Assembly (NCBI GenBank): GCA_022885665.1
Contig: JAGQDJ010000117.1
Location: forward strand, 248,001 to 312,000
Length of the DNA stretch: 64,000 nt
Direction of reading: 5' to 3'
From: Triops longicaudatus
Taxonomy: Eukaryota; Arthropoda; Branchiopoda; Notostraca; Triopsidae
The translations under genes and the position numbers were made by a program. This document shows positions 60,027 to 64,000 of this stretch, in pieces (within the stretch, counting starts at the first letter, position 1; each line of letters starts with the position of its first letter). The notes beneath the pieces are model-generated. The model was not told the DNA's origin, did no database searches, and was given only the letters and a program-made list of their open reading frames with translations.

Positions 60027-63000
60027 CTTTGAAATACAATCACTTCACATATAGCTTGTATTGTGCTACAATTGTTCGCTCTTTATTTTGTCACGAGTGT
60101 AATACAAAGATGTTCAAACTGACAAGCCTCTTGCCTTGCCCATGTTGAGGCGTGCAATTCACATACAAGGTACAATGTCACTGTCAATGAATGTGAACAT
60201 CCAAAATCTCACAACTCGGCGTTCTTACTTCCCTATCGCGAGTGAACATTTCATTTCCGGACATCACAGGCTACCCGTTAATAGACATTCCGGCGTTTGT
60301 CAAGCCACGTGGCATGACCCATTATGGCTCATACCCATTTCAGATAACGCTTCTGCCTCCCATTTCCTAGACATCCTTTCTTAGATTTGACGTCTGCTGG
60401 TGAGTTGGACTTTCCGTCATTAAAGCGGGTGCTGACATTCCTTTCAGAACCATCAAACCGAGCCACGATTCTGTAGACATGATAAGTTGCAATAACATTA
60501 CAGTACTTTACGCTAACTTGGTAAAATGGGTAACGACCCAAAACTTGTCGCGAGTTTCCCCTCTCAGGCCCTTATCAGTTCTCCGTCCAGTCTACAGAAT
60601 TCCAACCGGACTGGTGAATGATAAGGGAACGCGAGGGAACGAAAATACCAGCATCATTCTAATTATCTACGGAGACGAAACTAGAAGTAAATTTATAAGA
60701 AAAATTAGCAGGATGTTGTGGAAGAATTAAGATATCAGGTCTGGTTTTGGTTCAATGGCAGAGATTAAAAGTTCCACACATGAGGGCAAGTTGGTGAGGA
60801 ATGCGCGAACGAAACGCTGCAGAGCTACGCCATGCGTCGAACTCCTCCAAATGACGAGAAATTAAAATAAATAATAGAAGAGAAAAGGGAGGGGGATTCA
60901 GAATAGGGGAGAAAGAGATGCTGCAGGCTGGATAGGGATAGTCGCCTGGTCTTTGGCTGTTGGTTTTGTCTTCTCTCTTCTGGTTGCCCTGTACTGATAA
61001 ACACCCGCCACGCCAAGCAAATTCTGACGTTGTGCGTCCGTAGGTTCTAGCTAATCCGTTCAGAAACTCGATCCTTCTCGCCAGACGGGCGAATATAACA
61101 CGGAGAAGTTCCCCATTAAAAGTGGGACGACTTACTCGTCATTAGTATCGTTGTCGGGGGGCAAAAGCGATGGCGATTGACGAGACGACTAACTAGATAG
61201 GTATACACTTTGACGTTCTGGCGGATGTTCAGCACCGTCTTCACTTCCAATGACTAACGTAAGCGAACTGAACTACGAGCCTAGTAAAGGAAGCTTCTGG
61301 GTGTGGAAAGAGCAAAGTACTAGGCTGATGGTGATGGTCCTGGCATGGACTATCACCACCACCCGTGTACTTTATGAATGTCTCCCCTCTTTTCCCCCTG
61401 TTCTTTTTTCAACCACTATGAGGGTCAAGGGTCGGGCTCCAGCTGCCGAATCCGCGGGGTAAAATGCTCTATACGACACCCGCCTTCTCATCCCAATATG
61501 CCCCCTGCTCGAGAAAAGCAGCTGCCTGTCCTGCAACCTATTACTCAAACCTATATAAAAGATCGATGGATGTATTAAACCTAGAATGACGGGCACTCCA
61601 GACACCTATCTGTTATAAAACCATACCCCGAAAAAAAATCTGAACTGGAACACTGGATCGTCTCTCTTAAGCTGCAAAAAACATTAAAACAGAGCTCTGG
61701 TTCACTTATGTCACTGCCAAAGTTTCACTCCACGTTTCAGCACACTTGTTCTGTTCTCACTCCCTATCTAGGGACTAAGGTCTTGAGCTTGGGCGGGGTG
61801 TGTGACGAGACTGGGGTTGAGACAAAATGTAGTGTAGGGTACCTACCCTCCCAATATCGACAAAATCGCGGAGCGTTGGCACGCACCTGCATCTTTCTCT
61901 ATGCTTCTCCAGCAAGGGTCTAACTATTTCTTTGGCAAAACAGTTAAAGTGTCAAAGGTGGTAAATTTTTTAAATGCGTGATTGCGGGAGAGCGAGAGCG
62001 CAACGATGCGAAAACCAAGACTGAACAGGGAGAAAAGCAGGGCAACAGCGAGAACAAGCTTGGTACACAGCGTGGAACGGAAAAGGGGCCGCTCCCTTTA
62101 TCGATCGGACTGCAACTTCGGACTTCGTGCGGGGAGGTTTGGTTGTTCTCGAGTACAGCCCGCTGGGTTCGACTTGCGTATACGAGTGCTCATACGGGAG
62201 CTACAGCGCCGGTGGGTGGGGTTGTAGTACCCTCGTATCACCTAATACTTTTGGCCTATACCCCCTCCCCTTCTGTGACTAAGGGGTGGACGCCGAAAGG
62301 TGGAGCCTGTACAGACTAAGGTTGCTTAGAAAGGGTGATTTCAAGGTAGGAGAAGACGTCCGCGATGCCCCTTTTTGGATTACGGTGCGCTCGAATGCAT
62401 GATCTATGAACAAAAGCGAGCAGGCCGAGGATCACGCGGGTATTACAAGAGAGAAGCAAGGGAATAAAATGACTTTGAAAACATACTACGATAGCTGTAT
62501 CTTTGCGAGGAAAATTTGTCAAGTTTGCTCGTTGCAGTTCACGCTGAAAGAGACTACTTCTCTAGCGATTCAATGACGTCTCCGGATATGCGGGATGACC
62601 TCATTTAATCGCCATTCCTTCTCCTTTCTGCCTTTTTCTCGCCTTAATGTTTCACCCGCTTTTAACCCACTGTAACTTCCCTCCCCTTAACTTGAGCTCT
62701 TTCCTCCGCCTTTAATGGCAGATCCCTCTGTCACATGTGGGAATGATGATAAAACATAATCTGGAGCAAGCGTTCGACTATCAGTGCCAGAACCAGGATA
62801 TATGATGATAAAAAACAAGCGTGACGGACGATCACACAAAGTGAGCAAAACATGAAATCATTCGTTTAGGCTGGGGGATGTCTAGAAGAAAAAAATATAA
62901 GCATTAATTTTAATGGAGCCGTGGGTACGGGGAAAAAAACTTTTGATATAGCAAGTCTTAGTTTTTACTTCTTCGTGGGGAAGTGCCCTGTCGTCGTTCT

Positions 63001-64000
63001 GGGGCTATTGCTTGTGCGAGTTCATACAAGCACACCCTGCCGAAACGCAAATACGTCCGCATTATGGAATATTCTCACTAAAGACTTGCGATTCAATGGA
63101 AGCCATTCTTCAACGTTTGACCTTGTTCACAACTACTTCAGCACTAGTTTTTGAGCGGCTTTCCACAAGTCACTCGGAAAGCACGCTTCAGAGAACTGTG
63201 CAAAACTGAAAGTACAGCGTGATTTCGGACGAGATCGCCAAGTCAGGCTCGCCTGGAGAGGCGTCCAGCACCTCCAGGCACTGACTGCGATCGGACTAAT
63301 ACTCAATGGTTTTAAAAGGGCGTCGACCGTCTTATTTCTCCTGGCTCCCAAGGCGAGTCATGTTTTAATGTAAGCGACGTCGCACAGCTAAGGCGTCGAC
63401 GCCATCCCCATCGTTGGGCCTCTTGCGTGCGAAAGGCAGACTATGGCAATGCTGGCCAACCCAGGAGCGAGCTGTTTGGTCATTTCTCATTTGCCGAGCT
63501 TACCGAAAGGGTTACGTCTGGAATTTCTGTTCTACATTGTACACACACACACAACATACTGATACGTTCATGGGCAAAGCGATGCACCCATTTCAGCACC
63601 AGGCATCTGGAATTTGAGGCAGTTGACGAGTGTCGTTAGAGAGGATTATTTGGAGAACCTCATCCTTATACCTACAGAATCATTTTCTCTTAACTGCCAG
63701 AAATACTCGAAAACATGTCAGGCGTGGGGACGTTTATGCGAATGAGCATAGAGAAATCGAAACAGAAACCTTGGTAAGGGAAAAAAATACATAACTGTAG
63801 AAGAAAAGGACGCATTATGCCATGCACTCCTTCACTGTTCCTCAAGCTAAGGGGCTGTCGAGAAAAGCGACAGTAGAAAGAAGAAAAAGCTAAATGATGA
63901 GCCACATGTTGAAGAGTAAAATGAAACCTAACGAGTTCGCTGTCCCAAGGAACGAAGAGCAAAGCTTCTTTCTTCCAAAACGCCCTAAATATCTTCCCTT
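60027..64000. other. Intergenic region at the right end, no gene recognised
   Basis: This 4-kb stretch starts with the INTS9 3' UTR. Several open frames of 60-113 codons exist (for example 61978-62319 plus), in locally GC-richer, purine-rich sequence, but none has recognisable motifs or splice partners. It may contain 5' exons or the promoter of a gene beyond the window. Confidence 0.45.

Noticed and set aside
61978..62319. 113-codon plus-strand open frame near the right end
   Set aside because: Two overlapping frames are open in the same purine-rich sequence and neither shows family features.

Overview
The window is nuclear DNA of an animal, most likely an arthropod and plausibly a branchiopod crustacean. 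The evidence is: every recognisable gene is split into many exons by short GT-AG introns (mostly 50-110 bp); the proteins are animal orthologues (MON2, Lgl, RINT1, INTS9, ARPC1, TPD52, TRAP-beta); there is a chitin-binding mucin (peritrophin type) and a group 3 LEA protein, which among animals is best known from desiccation-tolerant invertebrates such as brine shrimp. The crustacean assignment is inference. I rebuilt the gene models by hand. For each nearly complete model, the exon phases join without a break and the summed coding length divides by three.

Layout, left to right. 0.6-5.5 kb (-): a complete Cys-loop anion channel. 7.7-8.5 kb (+): a small spliced gene of unknown family. 9.3-17.6 kb (-): MON2 in 22 coding exons, with a short inverted-repeat DNA transposon in its largest intron. 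20.0-26.4 kb (+): lethal(2) giant larvae in 19 coding exons. 30.3-33.2 kb (+): secreted mucin with three chitin-binding domains. 33.5-36.4 kb (-): RINT1. 37.6-38.3 kb (-): TRAP-beta. 39.6-41.0 kb (+): MIC26/MIC27-like protein. 41.4-43.0 kb (+): ARPC1. 43.2-44.4 kb (-): mu-crystallin/ketimine reductase. 44.9-45.8 kb (-): unrecognised hydrophilic protein. 48.2-48.7 kb (-): orphan pair of exons. 48.9-50.9 kb (-): long group 3 LEA protein with a mitochondrial-type presequence. 52.6-56.8 kb (-): TPD52. 57.2-60.0 kb (+): Integrator subunit 9. The rest is intergenic DNA in which I see no convincing gene.

Most genes are unrelated housekeeping loci and do not form a pathway. MON2 and RINT1 both act in membrane traffic around the Golgi, TRAP-beta in ER translocation, Lgl and ARPC1 in polarity and actin. 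The accessory part is 44.9-51 kb, where a LEA gene lies beside two hydrophilic genes on the same strand; this is the best candidate for lineage-specific stress biology. The other poorly explained locus is the small gene at 7.7-8.5 kb. I saw no CRISPR array, operon, rRNA or intact tRNA.
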